A stretch of 64,000 bases of DNA, from NCBI RefSeq assembly GCF_000633535.1, contig NZ_AYMR01000006.1, positions 305,132 through 369,131 of the forward strand, read 5' to 3'. Shown here piece after piece: positions 56,122 through 64,000 of this stretch. Numbering within the stretch: position 1 is the stretch's first letter; every line of letters starts with the position of its first letter. Source of the stretch: Leifsonia aquatica H1aii (GTDB lineage: Bacteria > Actinomycetota > Actinomycetes > Actinomycetales > Microbacteriaceae). Made by a program: the position numbers and the translations under genes. Below the pieces are notes generated by a model, which had not been told where the DNA came from, did not search any database, and saw only the letters and a program-made list of their open reading frames with translations.

Positions 56122-57447
56122 TTACTGGTGGGTCTTGAGGATGGCGTCGATGTCCTTCTGCGCCTTCGTCAGGGTCTGCTTCGCGTCCGCGCCCTGGAGC
56201 AGCACGGACTGCAGCGCCGGGGCCAGCGTCTGGTAGACCACCCGGTCCCGGTCGAGGGTCGCCATCTCGGGGATGGCGTCGGCGATCGCGTCGTGGGCGG
56301 CGGCCGCCTGTGGGGTCTTCTTCAGGTACGCCTTCATCGCGTCCGTGTTCCACGCGGCGTCGGAGGTGGCGATGTAGCCCGACTTGATGGAGACGTCGGC
56401 GGCCCGCTCCGGAGTGGTGAGGAACTTCGCCAGCGTCACGGCGGCCTCGTGCTGGGCCTTGTCGACTCCGGCGTTGAAGAGCATCAGGCTGCCGCCGCCG
56501 GTGGGTGCGCCGACGCCCTCCTGCTTCGGCAGAGCGGACACGCCCCAGTCGAAGCCGGCCTTCTCCTGGATCGTGCCCATGCGGCCGGAGGTGGTCCACA
56601 GCATGGCGGTCTGGCCGGCGAGGAAGTCGTCGGTCGAGGTGCTCCACGAGACCTCGGTCGTCGGGGCGACCTTCTCCTGGGTGCCGAGGGACGCCCAGAA
56701 CTCGAGCGCCTTCACGTTCTCCGGAGTGTCGAGCGTGACCTTCGTGCCCGCGGTGTTGCTGATCGCGCCGTCGCCGCCGGCCTGCTGCACCAGCGCCTGG
56801 TACAGCCAGTACGCGGTACCGGTGGAGGTCGGGATGAAGACGCCGTACTTCGAGCCGCCCTTCTCCTGCGCGGCCTTCGCGTCCGCGACCAGGCTCGCCC
56901 AGTCGGCCGGCGCCTTCTCGGGGTCGAGGCCCGCCTTGGCGAAGACGTCCTTGTTCCAGAACTGCACGATGGTGGAGCGGGCGAACGGCACTCCGTAGAT
57001 GTCGCCCTTCGCGTCCTTGCCGTTCGACATGAACTGCGGGTAGAACCCGTCGATCCACTTCTTGTCGTCGTCCGTGGTGAGGTAGTCGTTCCACGCGGTG
57101 ACCACGTCGCGCTCGACCAGGTCGTGCATGAACGACTGGTCCATGATCGCGAGGGCGGGCGCCTTGCCGCCGTCGATCGCGGTGTTGACCGCGGTGAGGG
57201 TCTGGTCGTAGTCGCCCGAGTAGACGCCCTTGACGTGGATGTTCGGGTGCTCCTTCTCGAAGTCCTTGAGGTAGCCGTCGATCAGGGTCCCGAGGGTGCC
57301 GACCTGGTCGGGGTAGTAGAAGTCGATGCTGACGTCGCCGTCGCTGGACGCCGCGTCGCTGGAGGCGGCGCAGCCGGCGAGCAGCGTCGCGGAGAGCGCT
57401 GCGGCGATGCCGGTGGCGAGCAGCCGGCGGCGGGAGAGGGATGACAT
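56122..57447 (-). CDS. Sugar-binding lipoprotein (UgpB-like)
   Basis: This 441-residue precursor begins MSSLSRRRLLATGIAAALSA, a twin-Arg-like signal, and has lipobox LLAGC with C26. The mature part is a family-1 solute-binding domain with sugar-contact aromatic residues and many Asp/Asn residues (WNDYLTTDDDKKWIDGFYPQF; VYQTLAPALQSVL). It is first of the four importer genes after the ATPase. Ligand class is unknown; glycerol-3-phosphate or polyols are also possible for this branch. Confidence 0.9.
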   Translation of the reverse strand: MSSLSRRRLLATGIAAALSATLLAGCAASSDAASSDGDVSIDFYYPDQVGTLGTLIDGYLKDFEKEHPNIHVKGVYSGDYDQTLTAVNTAIDGGKAPALAIMDQSFMHDLVERDVVTAWNDYLTTDDDKKWIDGFYPQFMSNGKDAKGDIYGVPFARSTIVQFWNKDVFAKAGLDPEKAPADWASLVADAKAAQEKGGSKYGVFIPTSTGTAYWLYQALVQQAGGDGAISNTAGTKVTLDTPENVKALEFWASLGTQEKVAPTTEVSWSTSTDDFLAGQTAMLWTTSGRMGTIQEKAGFDWGVSALPKQEGVGAPTGGGSLMLFNAGVDKAQHEAAVTLAKFLTTPERAADVSIKSGYIATSDAAWNTDAMKAYLKKTPQAAAAHDAIADAIPEMATLDRDRVVYQTLAPALQSVLLQGADAKQTLTKAQKDIDAILKTHQ

Positions 57448-57501
57448 GGCGGGGCGGTCCTTTCTGACCAGGGTGAGGTGTTCGGGAGGAGAGGTGCGGG
57501 T

Positions 57502-58608
57502 CTAGAGGGCGGCCGACGCGGACGCGGGTGCGGGCGCGAGGCGGTGCCGGCCGTCGCCGGCGAAGAGGTGGACGTCGTCGAAGGCGGCGCTGACGCGGGT
57601 GACGGCCGGAATGGGGTCCGTCGCCTTCACGCGCACCTGCACGAGCGTCTCGCCGACGCGGACGCCCAGCAGGCGGTCGGCGCCGAGGAGCTCGTCCCGC
57701 ACGAGGTCGGCGGGCAGGTCGAGCTCGCCAGGGCCGATGCGGAGGTCCTCCGGCCGGACGCCGAGGAGGACGGGTCCGTCCACGAGGTCGTAGCGCTCGA
57801 GCAGGCCGGAGGAGGCGAGGACCGGGCCGCTGTCGATCGTGAGGACGCCGTCGTCGACCGAGGCGGGCAGCAGGTTCATCGGCGGTGAGCCGATGAAGCG
57901 CGCGACCCCGGCCGTCGCCGGGCGGCGGTACAGGTCTTCGGGCGCGGCGATCTGCTCGATCGCGCCCTCGCGCATGACCACGACGCGGTCGGCCATCGTC
58001 ATGGCCTCCACCTGGTCGTGCGTGACGTAGAGGATGGTGAGCCCCAGCCTGCGCTGCAGGTCCCGCAGCTCGGCGCGCATCTCGGCTCGGAGCCGGGCGT
58101 CGAGATTCGAGAGCGGCTCGTCCATCAGGATGACGCTGGCGCCGCTGACGAGTGCGCGGCCCAGGGCGACGCGCTGACGCTGACCGCCGGAGAGCTGGCC
58201 GGGCTTGCGGCGCAGGTATGGCTCGAGCTGGAGCTGGCGCGCGGCGTCCGCGAGGCGGCGGTCGCGTTCGGCCCGTGGCACGCGTCGGACGGTGAGGCCG
58301 AACAGGATGTTGTCGGCGACCGACAGGTGCGGGAAGAGCGCGTAGTTCTGGAAGACCATCGCGAGGCCGCGCTCCGAGCTCGGCACCTCGGTCACGTCGC
58401 GGCCGCCGATGGCGACGGTGCCGCTGTCGCTGCGCTCCAGCCCGGCGACGATCCGCAGGGTGGTCGACTTGCCGCACCCGCTCGGCCCGAGGATGGCCGC
58501 GAACTCGCCGTCCGGGACGGTGAAGTCGATGCCGGCGACGGCCGGGTGCGCGGCGCCCTTGGCGCCGCGGTACGACTTCGAGATCGAGGTGAGGGTGACG
58601 TCGGGCAC
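57502..58608 (-). CDS. ABC importer ATP-binding protein, UgpC/MsmK type
   Basis: The 368-residue ATPase has Walker A GPSGCGKST (41-49), Q87, signature LSGGQ (139-143) and Walker B VILMDE (159-164), plus a C-terminal regulatory TOBE domain (VLLGVRPEDLRIG). The GTG start at 58608 stands behind GGAGGAG. The longer frame to 58674 would cross the operator and is rejected. It powers this block's importer. As the only such ATPase in view, it may also serve blocks 1 and 2. Confidence 0.92.
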   Translation of the reverse strand: MPDVTLTSISKSYRGAKGAAHPAVAGIDFTVPDGEFAAILGPSGCGKSTTLRIVAGLERSDSGTVAIGGRDVTEVPSSERGLAMVFQNYALFPHLSVADNILFGLTVRRVPRAERDRRLADAARQLQLEPYLRRKPGQLSGGQRQRVALGRALVSGASVILMDEPLSNLDARLRAEMRAELRDLQRRLGLTILYVTHDQVEAMTMADRVVVMREGAIEQIAAPEDLYRRPATAGVARFIGSPPMNLLPASVDDGVLTIDSGPVLASSGLLERYDLVDGPVLLGVRPEDLRIGPGELDLPADLVRDELLGADRLLGVRVGETLVQVRVKATDPIPAVTRVSAAFDDVHLFAGDGRHRLAPAPASASAAL

Positions 58609-58625
58609 GAGGCTCCTCCGGATTT

Positions 58626-58642
58626 GTTCGGCTATGCCGAAC
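58626..58642. promoter_or_regulatory. IclR-type operator, perfect palindrome
   Basis: GTTCGGC-TAT-GCCGAAC is a perfect 17-bp palindrome located 18-34 bp upstream of the ATPase start. It matches the imperfect copy before the IclR gene at 13/17 positions. Such a site at the start of the importer operon supports joint control by the IclR protein. Confidence 0.7.
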
Positions 58643-58727
58643 GGCGGTCTGCAATCAGGAACAGGCTGACACATCGGCGATGCGCGCAGGAGGCGAGGGG
58701 CCGACGGTTCCGTGAACAGCGGATGAA

Positions 58728-58788
58728 CCTCGCCCGGCCGGGCGGCCGTCCAGCGCAGGGCGCGGACGCACCGCTCGGCCGGGCGAGG
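58728..58788 (-). terminator. Long-loop inverted repeat after the secreted propeller-like gene
   Basis: CCTCGCCCGGCCG (58728-58740) pairs perfectly with CGGCCGGGCGAGG (58776-58788). The left arm overlaps a 14-bp palindrome, CGCCCGGCCGGGCG (58731-58744). It starts 19 bp past the gene stop on the minus strand. It separates the secreted-protein gene from the importer operon. Confidence 0.5.
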
Positions 58789-58806
58789 CCGGAGCGACGG
58801 GCGGGC

Positions 58807-59688
58807 TCAGCCGGCCATCGAGTAGTGCTGGAGGTACATGAAGATGGACTTCCAGCCGGAGCCGACGTTCAGCACGTGCAGCTGCCCGCCGCCCGCACCC
58901 AGATCGACCGCGGCGATGCCCTGCACCTCGTCGTTCGGCTCGACATCCTGGTGCAGCTCCCAGGCGACCTGGCCGGTGACCGGGTCGATGGAGTACACGG
59001 ACTTGTCGCCGGTGATGTCGACCGAGGCGTAGAGCTTGCCCTGGAACATGGTGGCGCCCTGGATGCGGTTGAGCGGCTGCGAGAGCTTCACGGTCTTGAC
59101 GACGGGCAGGGTGGCGCCGGCCGGCAGGGTGAGGAGGTCGTTCAGGCTGTAGGCCACGAGCTGGTCGGTCCCCGCGGCGCTGCTCTGGTTCCACGCAGCG
59201 GTGTAGACGAGGCCGGCCGCGGCGTCGACGGACACCCACGGCACCCCGCCCGGCATCGTGGAGAGCGGCAGCTGGACGTAGCGGCCGGTGTACCCGAGCG
59301 AGTTGGCGTCGTACAGGGCCAGCAGCGGGTGCTGGTACGAGCTGCCGTCCTCCAGCGGGGCGACGACGTAGCCGTTGTAGTAGTCGATGTCGCCGATGTG
59401 GTTGACGCCGTAGGCGCTGGAGAGCGCGGACGGGATCGCCGCCGCGTTGGACGCCACCTCGTGGTCGTTCGAGATGGTGGCCTTCACCATGCTGTACGGG
59501 CCGCTGTAGTAGAAGTACGTGTTGTCGGTCGCGACGCCCTGGCCGCGCTCGAGGGCGTTGAAGCCCGTCCAGCGGAAGTACGACGCGGTACGGGTCCAGG
59601 TGGCGGCGAAGGCCGCCTCGGGCACGGACGCGAAGCCGATCGCCGCGACGATGGCGACGGCGACGGCCGCGCGGATGCGGGTTCTCAT
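58807..59688 (-). CDS. Secreted protein of unknown function, possible beta-propeller
   Basis: The 293-residue precursor has a clear signal peptide (MRTRIRAAVAVAIVAAIGFA and cleavage near AFA-ATW). The mature part is rich in Tyr, Ser and Gly and in repeating motifs such as YNGYVVAPLEDGSSY, YTGRYVQLPL and VYSIDPVTGQVAW. These look like short beta-sheets of a propeller. I recognise no family for certain. It may bind or process a polymer outside the cell. The 297-bp upstream gap holds two palindromes: CGAACGATCGTTCG (59887-59900) and TGAACCGCGGGTTCA (59805-59819). Confidence 0.75.
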   Translation of the reverse strand: MRTRIRAAVAVAIVAAIGFASVPEAAFAATWTRTASYFRWTGFNALERGQGVATDNTYFYYSGPYSMVKATISNDHEVASNAAAIPSALSSAYGVNHIGDIDYYNGYVVAPLEDGSSYQHPLLALYDANSLGYTGRYVQLPLSTMPGGVPWVSVDAAAGLVYTAAWNQSSAAGTDQLVAYSLNDLLTLPAGATLPVVKTVKLSQPLNRIQGATMFQGKLYASVDITGDKSVYSIDPVTGQVAWELHQDVEPNDEVQGIAAVDLGAGGGQLHVLNVGSGWKSIFMYLQHYSMAG

Positions 59689-59938
59689 GAGTGGGATGAC
59701 CTCCAGTTCGACGGATGCGCGCAGGTCGGTGCGCGCACGGTCAGCTCACCAGCGGCCGCCCGGGCCCACAACGCACCCGGCCTGAACGGCAGGCGAGCCG
59801 CGCCTGAACCGCGGGTTCACGTCCGGAGACTCCACAGGGCGGTTCCGCGTCGGTGCGCGGCACGCGACGGACGCGGTTCGCCGCTGCCGAACGATCGTTC
59901 GCCGCGGTGTGACCGGCTCCGCTGCCGGAAGAGCACGC

Positions 59939-59969
59939 GGGCGCCGCATCCCTGGGGGATGCGGCGCCC
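59939..59969 (-). terminator. 14-bp stem terminator after the MATE gene
   Basis: GGGCGCCGCATCCC (59939-59952), loop TGG and GGGATGCGGCGCCC (59956-59969) form a perfect stem 17 bp past the MATE stop on the minus strand. The arms are identical to those at 46042-46075. Confidence 0.7.
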
Positions 59970-59985
59970 GTTCGTGCGGCCGGCG

Positions 59986-61401
59986 TCAGGCCGCCACGGC
60001 CTCCTCGGCGGCGGCCAGCGCGGCCTCCGCCTGCTCGGGCGTGGCGACCAGCGCCTTCCGCGAGGCGGCGAACAGGGCGGCGCCGAGCGCGAGCACCAGC
60101 AGCTCGGTGACGGTCATGGCCCAGATGACGCCGGTGATCCCGAAGACGGCGTTGCCGATGAGCACCACCGGGATGAACAGGATGCCCTGGGCGACCGACA
60201 TGATCGTCGCGTTGCGCATCTGCTCGGTGGCCTGGAAGACCGCGATGATCAGCCCGGTGAACCCGTTGAACAGCGTGGAGACGAGCATCGCGGTGAGGAT
60301 GAGCGTGCCGTCCTCGATGACCGACGGGTCGGCGCTGAAGAGGGTGAACACCTGGTCGCGGAAGAGGAACACGATCGTGGAGAAGACCAGCACGATCCCG
60401 GCGATCGCGACGGCGCTCCCGGTGATGGCCCGGCGCAGACGGGCGCCGTTGCGGGCGCCGAACGCGTAGGCGAACAGCGGGATGGCCCCCATGAAGACAC
60501 CCATGCAGATCATCTCGGGCAGCTGCGAGATACGCAGGGCCACGCCCATCGCGGCGAGCAACGAGGCGCCGTAGCCGATGGCGATCCAGTTCATCACGAG
60601 GGTGGTGACGATGAGGAACGACGACATCAGCAGCTCGGAGGCGCCGACGCCGAACACGGTGGCGAGCATCTCGCGGTCGGCACGGAAGAACCGTGGGGCG
60701 AGGGAGACGGCCTCGCTGCGGCGGGAGAGCCACCAGACGTAGTAGGCGACGGTCACGATGTTGGAGAGGCCGAGGGCGATCCCGGCTCCGAGCACGCCCC
60801 AGCCCAGGCCGAGGATGAAGATCACGTCGAACACGAGGTTGGCGATCGTCGAGGCGATCAGGCCGGTCATGGAGGCGACGGCCGCCCCTTCGGCGCGGAC
60901 GAGCTGCTCGAGAGCGAACGCCGAGACGTAGACGGGGGCGAAGGCGAACATCGCACCGATGTAGAGCGCCGTCGGGCCCAGGGAGGGCCCGCTCGCGCCG
61001 ACCGCCATCGCGATGGGCGTCGCGAAGATCACGCCGAGCACGCCGATGACGACGCCGCCGGCGATCGCGCCCCAGAACGTGAACGACGAGACCTGCTTGA
61101 TGCGGGTGGCCGCGGCCTCCACATCGGCCCCCGGCTCCTCCTGCGATCCGAGGAGACGCGAGACGAACGTGCCGCCACCGACGCCGAACACGCCGCCGAC
61201 GGCCATCACCAGTGCGAAGACCGGCAGGGAGAACGTCAGCGCCGCGAGCAGCGGGGTGGAGTGGAGGGCGCCGACGAAGCCGGCGTTGATGATGTTGTAG
61301 ACGGCGCCGACGGAGAAGGCGGCGACCATGGGCACGCAGAGGTGCACGAGCGCCCGCCAGATGGGCGCGGACGAAAGAGTGGCGCGGCTGGATGAGGACA
61401 T
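59986..61401 (-). CDS. MATE-family efflux transporter
   Basis: This 471-residue protein has about twelve hydrophobic helices. It starts MSSSSRATLSSAPIWRALVHLCVPMVAAFSVGAVYNIINAGFVG, typical of MepA/NorM-like multidrug antiporters. A second half repeat includes GVGASELLMSSFLIVTTLVMNWIAIGYG. A C-terminal Ala/Glu-rich tail (ATPEQAEAALAAAEEAVAA) is unusual. It is encoded 78 bp after the MarR gene on the same strand and likely under its control. It should export cationic drugs or dyes using Na+ or H+. Confidence 0.9.
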   Translation of the reverse strand: MSSSSRATLSSAPIWRALVHLCVPMVAAFSVGAVYNIINAGFVGALHSTPLLAALTFSLPVFALVMAVGGVFGVGGGTFVSRLLGSQEEPGADVEAAATRIKQVSSFTFWGAIAGGVVIGVLGVIFATPIAMAVGASGPSLGPTALYIGAMFAFAPVYVSAFALEQLVRAEGAAVASMTGLIASTIANLVFDVIFILGLGWGVLGAGIALGLSNIVTVAYYVWWLSRRSEAVSLAPRFFRADREMLATVFGVGASELLMSSFLIVTTLVMNWIAIGYGASLLAAMGVALRISQLPEMICMGVFMGAIPLFAYAFGARNGARLRRAITGSAVAIAGIVLVFSTIVFLFRDQVFTLFSADPSVIEDGTLILTAMLVSTLFNGFTGLIIAVFQATEQMRNATIMSVAQGILFIPVVLIGNAVFGITGVIWAMTVTELLVLALGAALFAASRKALVATPEQAEAALAAAEEAVAA

Positions 61402-61479
61402 GACGATGTCTCCGTTCCGGTGAACGGCTGGGAAGCCTGAGGTGATCTGAGAAGGGTGCCGTCGAGGGCGGCGGCCGGT

Positions 61480-61962
61480 CTAGCGGCGGCGGCGGTTGAG
61501 CTCGGTGGCGCTCGGCGGCGGGGCGTCGCCCGCCTCCACGACGGAGTCGGCGAGCGGCTGGAGCAGGGCGATGAGGGCGTCCTGGTCGGCGTCGTCGAGG
61601 ACCGCGAAGATGCGCTCCTGCGCGGCGGTCATGACGTCGTCGAATCCGGTGACGACCTGGGTGCCCTCCGGGGTGATGCGGATGAGCTTCGCCCGGGAGT
61701 CCGTCGGCGACGACTCGCGGGTGATGTAGCCGCGCTCCTCCAGCCCCTGCAGGAGGCTGGTGACGCTGGCCGGCGTGGTGCCCGACATCTCGGCCAGTTC
61801 GCGGGCGATCACTCCGCGGTCCCGGTTCTCGTCGAGGTAGGCGAGGGTGAACGACTGCGAGCGGGTGAGCCCGCTCCGGCGGATCCATTCCTCTCCGGCG
61901 GCCCGCTGCGCGAACAGGATCGTGCGCAGGAGGTCGGCGAGCCGTTCGGTTCTCGATGTCAT
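61480..61962 (-). CDS. MarR-family transcriptional regulator
   Basis: The 160-residue winged-helix protein contains SGLTRSQSFTLAYLDENRDRGVIARELAEMSGTTPASVTSLLQGLEERGYITRE, the MarR core, and ends in a basic NRRRR tail. I use ATG 61962 because the operator and -10 occupy the sequence upstream. It likely represses itself and the MATE gene; ligand binding would release the drug efflux pump. The transcript is predicted to be leaderless. Confidence 0.92.
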   Translation of the reverse strand: MTSRTERLADLLRTILFAQRAAGEEWIRRSGLTRSQSFTLAYLDENRDRGVIARELAEMSGTTPASVTSLLQGLEERGYITRESSPTDSRAKLIRITPEGTQVVTGFDDVMTAAQERIFAVLDDADQDALIALLQPLADSVVEAGDAPPPSATELNRRRR

Positions 61963-61967
61963 AGTTA

Positions 61968-61998
61968 GAACTCTAATCATTAGAATTCAAACTGTCAA
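61968..61998 (-). promoter_or_regulatory. MarR promoter with operator over the -10 box
   Basis: On the minus strand, TTGACA (61993-61998) and TAGAGT (61970-61975) are 17 bp apart, and 7 nt separate the -10 from the ATG at 61962. TCTAAT-C-ATTAGA (61972-61984) is a perfect 13-bp palindrome extending, with one mismatch, to 21 bp (61968-61988). It covers the -10 and part of the spacer, as expected for direct repression. Confidence 0.75.
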
Positions 61999-62109
61999 CA
62001 CCCGCGCCGGGGCAAGCGGTTGTTACCGCACGTTTCGGCCGGCGCGCGGGGCGGCATCGCGCCGCACTACCGTTGCGGAACGGACCCCCGACCTCCCGAA
62101 GGATCAGCC

Positions 62110-63321
62110 ATGACCGCCGACGCCGTCGTCACCACCGCCCCGCCCCGCGCACGGGTCATCGCCTCCGACGAGGAGGCCCGCGCCGTCGCCCGCGACTTCG
62201 CCGAATCGGTGCGGGAGCACGCGGCGCAGATCGACGCCGAGCGCCGCATCCCGGCCGAGGTCGTGGACGCGTTCAGCGGCACCGGGCTCTGGGCGATCAC
62301 GATCCCGCGGGCGTTCGGCGGGGCGGACGTCTCGCAGGCCACCCTCGCCGACGTGATCGCGACCGTGTCAGCGGTCGAGCCGTCGCTCGGGCAGATCCCG
62401 CAGAACCACTTCTGCCTGGTCGAGGACATCCGCCTCTCGGGCACGGAGGAGCAGAAGGCGTTCTTCTTCGGGCTCGTGCTGGCGGGCGCCCGCTTCGCCA
62501 ACGCGTTCTCGGAAGCCGGCGGCAAGAACGTCGCCGAGATCCAGACCCGGCTCGTGACGGACGGCGACGAGGTCGTCGTCACCGGCCGCAAGTTCTACTC
62601 GACCGGCTCCGCCTACGCGCACTGGATCCCGGTGCTCGCCGTCGACGAGGACGGTCTCGAGAAGCTCGTCTTCGCCGAGCGCAACGCGGAGGGGCTGACC
62701 GTGGTCGACGACTGGTCGGCGTTCGGCCAGCGCGCGACCTCGAGCGGCACCGTGCTGCTGGAGGGGCTGCGCGTGCCGGCCGACCGGGTGTTCCCGATGC
62801 ACACCGAGTACGAGAACCCCACCATCGCCGGCCCGTTCGCCCAGCTGACGACCCTCGCGATCGACCTCGGCATCGCCCGCGGGGCCATCCGCGAGACCCA
62901 TGACGCCGTGCGCGCCGCCCGTCCGTGGATCGACAGCGGGGTCGACTCGGCGAGCAAAGACCCCCTGACGCTGGAGCGCATCGGTCGTCTGGACATCGAT
63001 CTCGCCGCCGCCGAGGCCTTGACCGAGAAGGCGGGGGAGGCCGTGGACGCCGCGAAACCCGCCGCCGACGAGCAGAACGTCGCCGCCGCCTCCATCGCCG
63101 TTGCCCGCGCCAAGGTGCTGACCACCGAGCTCGCGCTGGAGGCCTCGTCGCGGCTCCTGGAGCTGGGCGGAACGCGCTCGACCCTCGGCGCGAAGGCGCT
63201 CGACCGCTACTGGCGCAACGCCCGGGTCCACACGCTGCACGACCCGGTCCGCTGGAAGCCCGTCATCGTCGGGGACTACGTGCTCAACGGCACGCTGCCC
63301 GCCCGCCATTCCTGGATCTGA
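62110..63321 (+). CDS. sfnB: SfnB-type sulfur-acquisition flavin oxidoreductase
   Basis: This 403-residue acyl-CoA-dehydrogenase-fold protein matches SfnB in order: GLWAITIPRAFGGADVSQATLADVI, IGQIPQNHF-like LGQIPQNHFCLVE, RKFYSTGSAYAHWIPV and the C-terminal YWRNARVHTLHDPVRWK. SfnB/DszC-type enzymes use reduced flavin and oxygen to oxidise organosulfur compounds. ATG 62110 follows CGAAGGATC. It probably helps recover sulfur from sulfones or related compounds under sulfate limitation. A flavin-dependent monooxygenase gene follows at once. Confidence 0.88.
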   Translation: MTADAVVTTAPPRARVIASDEEARAVARDFAESVREHAAQIDAERRIPAEVVDAFSGTGLWAITIPRAFGGADVSQATLADVIATVSAVEPSLGQIPQNHFCLVEDIRLSGTEEQKAFFFGLVLAGARFANAFSEAGGKNVAEIQTRLVTDGDEVVVTGRKFYSTGSAYAHWIPVLAVDEDGLEKLVFAERNAEGLTVVDDWSAFGQRATSSGTVLLEGLRVPADRVFPMHTEYENPTIAGPFAQLTTLAIDLGIARGAIRETHDAVRAARPWIDSGVDSASKDPLTLERIGRLDIDLAAAEALTEKAGEAVDAAKPAADEQNVAAASIAVARAKVLTTELALEASSRLLELGGTRSTLGAKALDRYWRNARVHTLHDPVRWKPVIVGDYVLNGTLPARHSWI

Positions 63322-63335
63322 GCGGCGGCGACGGC

Positions 63336-64000
63336 ATGGCCCAGCAGATCCGGCTCAACGCCTTCACCATGAACGCCGTCGGGCACCTCTCGCCCGGACT
63401 CTGGCGGCATCCCCGCGACGAGTCGCGCCGCTACCTCGACCTGGAATACTGGATCGAGCTGGCCCAGACGCTGGAGCGCGGCCTGATCGACGCCGTCTTC
63501 CTGGCCGATGTGCTCGGGGTCTACGACGTGTACGGCGGAAGCCGCGACGCGGCGCTGCGCGGGGGAGTGCAGGTGCCGGTCAACGACCCCCTCCAGCTCA
63601 TCCCGGCGATGGCCGCGGCGACCGAGCACCTCGGCTTCGGGGTGACGGCGAGCGTCTCGTTCGAGCATCCGTACCCGTTCGCCCGGCGGATGTCGACGCT
63701 CGACCACCTCACCCGCGGCCGTATCGGCTGGAACGTCGTCACGAGTTACCTGAACAGCGGGGCCCTCAATCTCGGCGTGAGCGGGCAGGAGGCCCACGAC
63801 CGCCGCTACGAGATCGCGGAGGAGTATCTGGAGGTCGCCTACAAGCTGTGGGAGCGCAGCTGGGACGACGACGCGGTGGTCGCGGACGCCGAGACCGGGG
63901 TCTACGCGCATCCCGACCGGGTGCATCCCATCGAGCACGCGGGCGAGTTCTTCCGCGTCCCCGGCATCCACCTCAGCGAGCCGAGCCCGCAGCGCACGCC
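63336..64000 (+). CDS. LLM-class flavin-dependent monooxygenase (3' partial)
   Basis: An ATG at 63336 opens a frame that runs to the window end without a stop, giving 221 complete codons. It reads MAQQIRLNAFTMNAVGHLSP and later DAVFLADVLGVYDVYGG, TRGRIGWNVVTSYL, which are typical of the NtaA/SnaA/DszA family of FMNH2-dependent monooxygenases. These act on chelates, sulfones or thio compounds with a flavin reductase partner. It starts 14 bp after sfnB, so the two should be one sulfur-related operon. The C-terminal half lies outside the window. Confidence 0.9.
   Translation, partial: MAQQIRLNAFTMNAVGHLSPGLWRHPRDESRRYLDLEYWIELAQTLERGLIDAVFLADVLGVYDVYGGSRDAALRGGVQVPVNDPLQLIPAMAAATEHLGFGVTASVSFEHPYPFARRMSTLDHLTRGRIGWNVVTSYLNSGALNLGVSGQEAHDRRYEIAEEYLEVAYKLWERSWDDDAVVADAETGVYAHPDRVHPIEHAGEFFRVPGIHLSEPSPQRT

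Noticed and set aside
55061..58654. 1197-aa minus-strand frame across the importer genes
   Set aside because: Different frame of the same strand as four clear ABC genes; composition is Arg/Pro-rich noise.
59741..61888. 715-aa minus frame spanning MATE and MarR
   Set aside because: The MATE and MarR frames have motif support and this frame does not.

Overview
The window is very GC-rich, densely coded DNA. The sugar-ABC operons, MarR/TetR/ROK/IclR regulators, an LAxTG-type sortase anchor and several apparently leaderless genes point to an actinobacterium, most likely a Microbacteriaceae member such as Leifsonia or a relative. The genus is inferred from gene content only. No rRNA, phage, insertion sequence or CRISPR array was seen. 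Both ends cut genes: a solute-binding protein at the left edge and a flavin-dependent monooxygenase at the right edge.

Three glycan or sugar uptake blocks dominate. Block 1 (1-8620, +) is a solute-binding protein, two permeases, a GH38 alpha-mannosidase and a GH2 beta-galactosidase. Block 2 (31245-39028, +) is a ROK repressor, two permeases, a lipoprotein binding protein, a GH15 glucohydrolase and a GH31 alpha-glucosidase. It is bracketed by two copies of a 51-bp hairpin repeat. Block 3 (49858-58608) pairs an IlvD/Edd-type dehydratase and an inositol-phosphatase-like protein with an IclR regulator and a zinc dehydrogenase. It also has a complete ABC importer with its own ATPase. A 17-bp palindrome upstream of the ATPase recurs in imperfect form before the IclR gene, so one regulator may control the whole block. 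Blocks 1 and 2 show no ATPase of their own.

Between these lie small regulator-plus-target units: VOC/HxlR, aldo-keto reductase/TetR, tmrB, MerR/aldehyde reductase, ArsR/SRPBCC, FadR/CynX-type MFS, LysR with a divergent beta-hydroxyacid dehydrogenase, and MarR/MATE. There is also a TetR-MFS-isomerase-pyranose-oxidase-like set that may act through 3-keto-sugars, and a UbiA-histidine kinase-response regulator operon. Around 24.6-29.7 kb are methyltransferases, alpha/beta hydrolases (one fused to a LuxR helix-turn-helix) and an NlpC/P60 peptidase. A large secreted, probably sortase-anchored hydrolase lies at 46-49.6 kb. The right end starts a sulfur-scavenging pair (sfnB plus an LLM monooxygenase).

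The most unusual non-coding signal is at 28376-28431. It is a 56-nt tRNA-shaped sequence with a 7-bp acceptor stem, D-like and T-like arms and an encoded CCA, but no anticodon arm. A candidate -10 box precedes it and a strong hairpin follows it. Other unexplained structure includes four roughly 79-bp tandem non-coding repeats (43681-44010), the 51-bp hairpin repeats, identical 14-bp terminator stems at two loci, and an isochorismatase-family gene missing its middle in frame.
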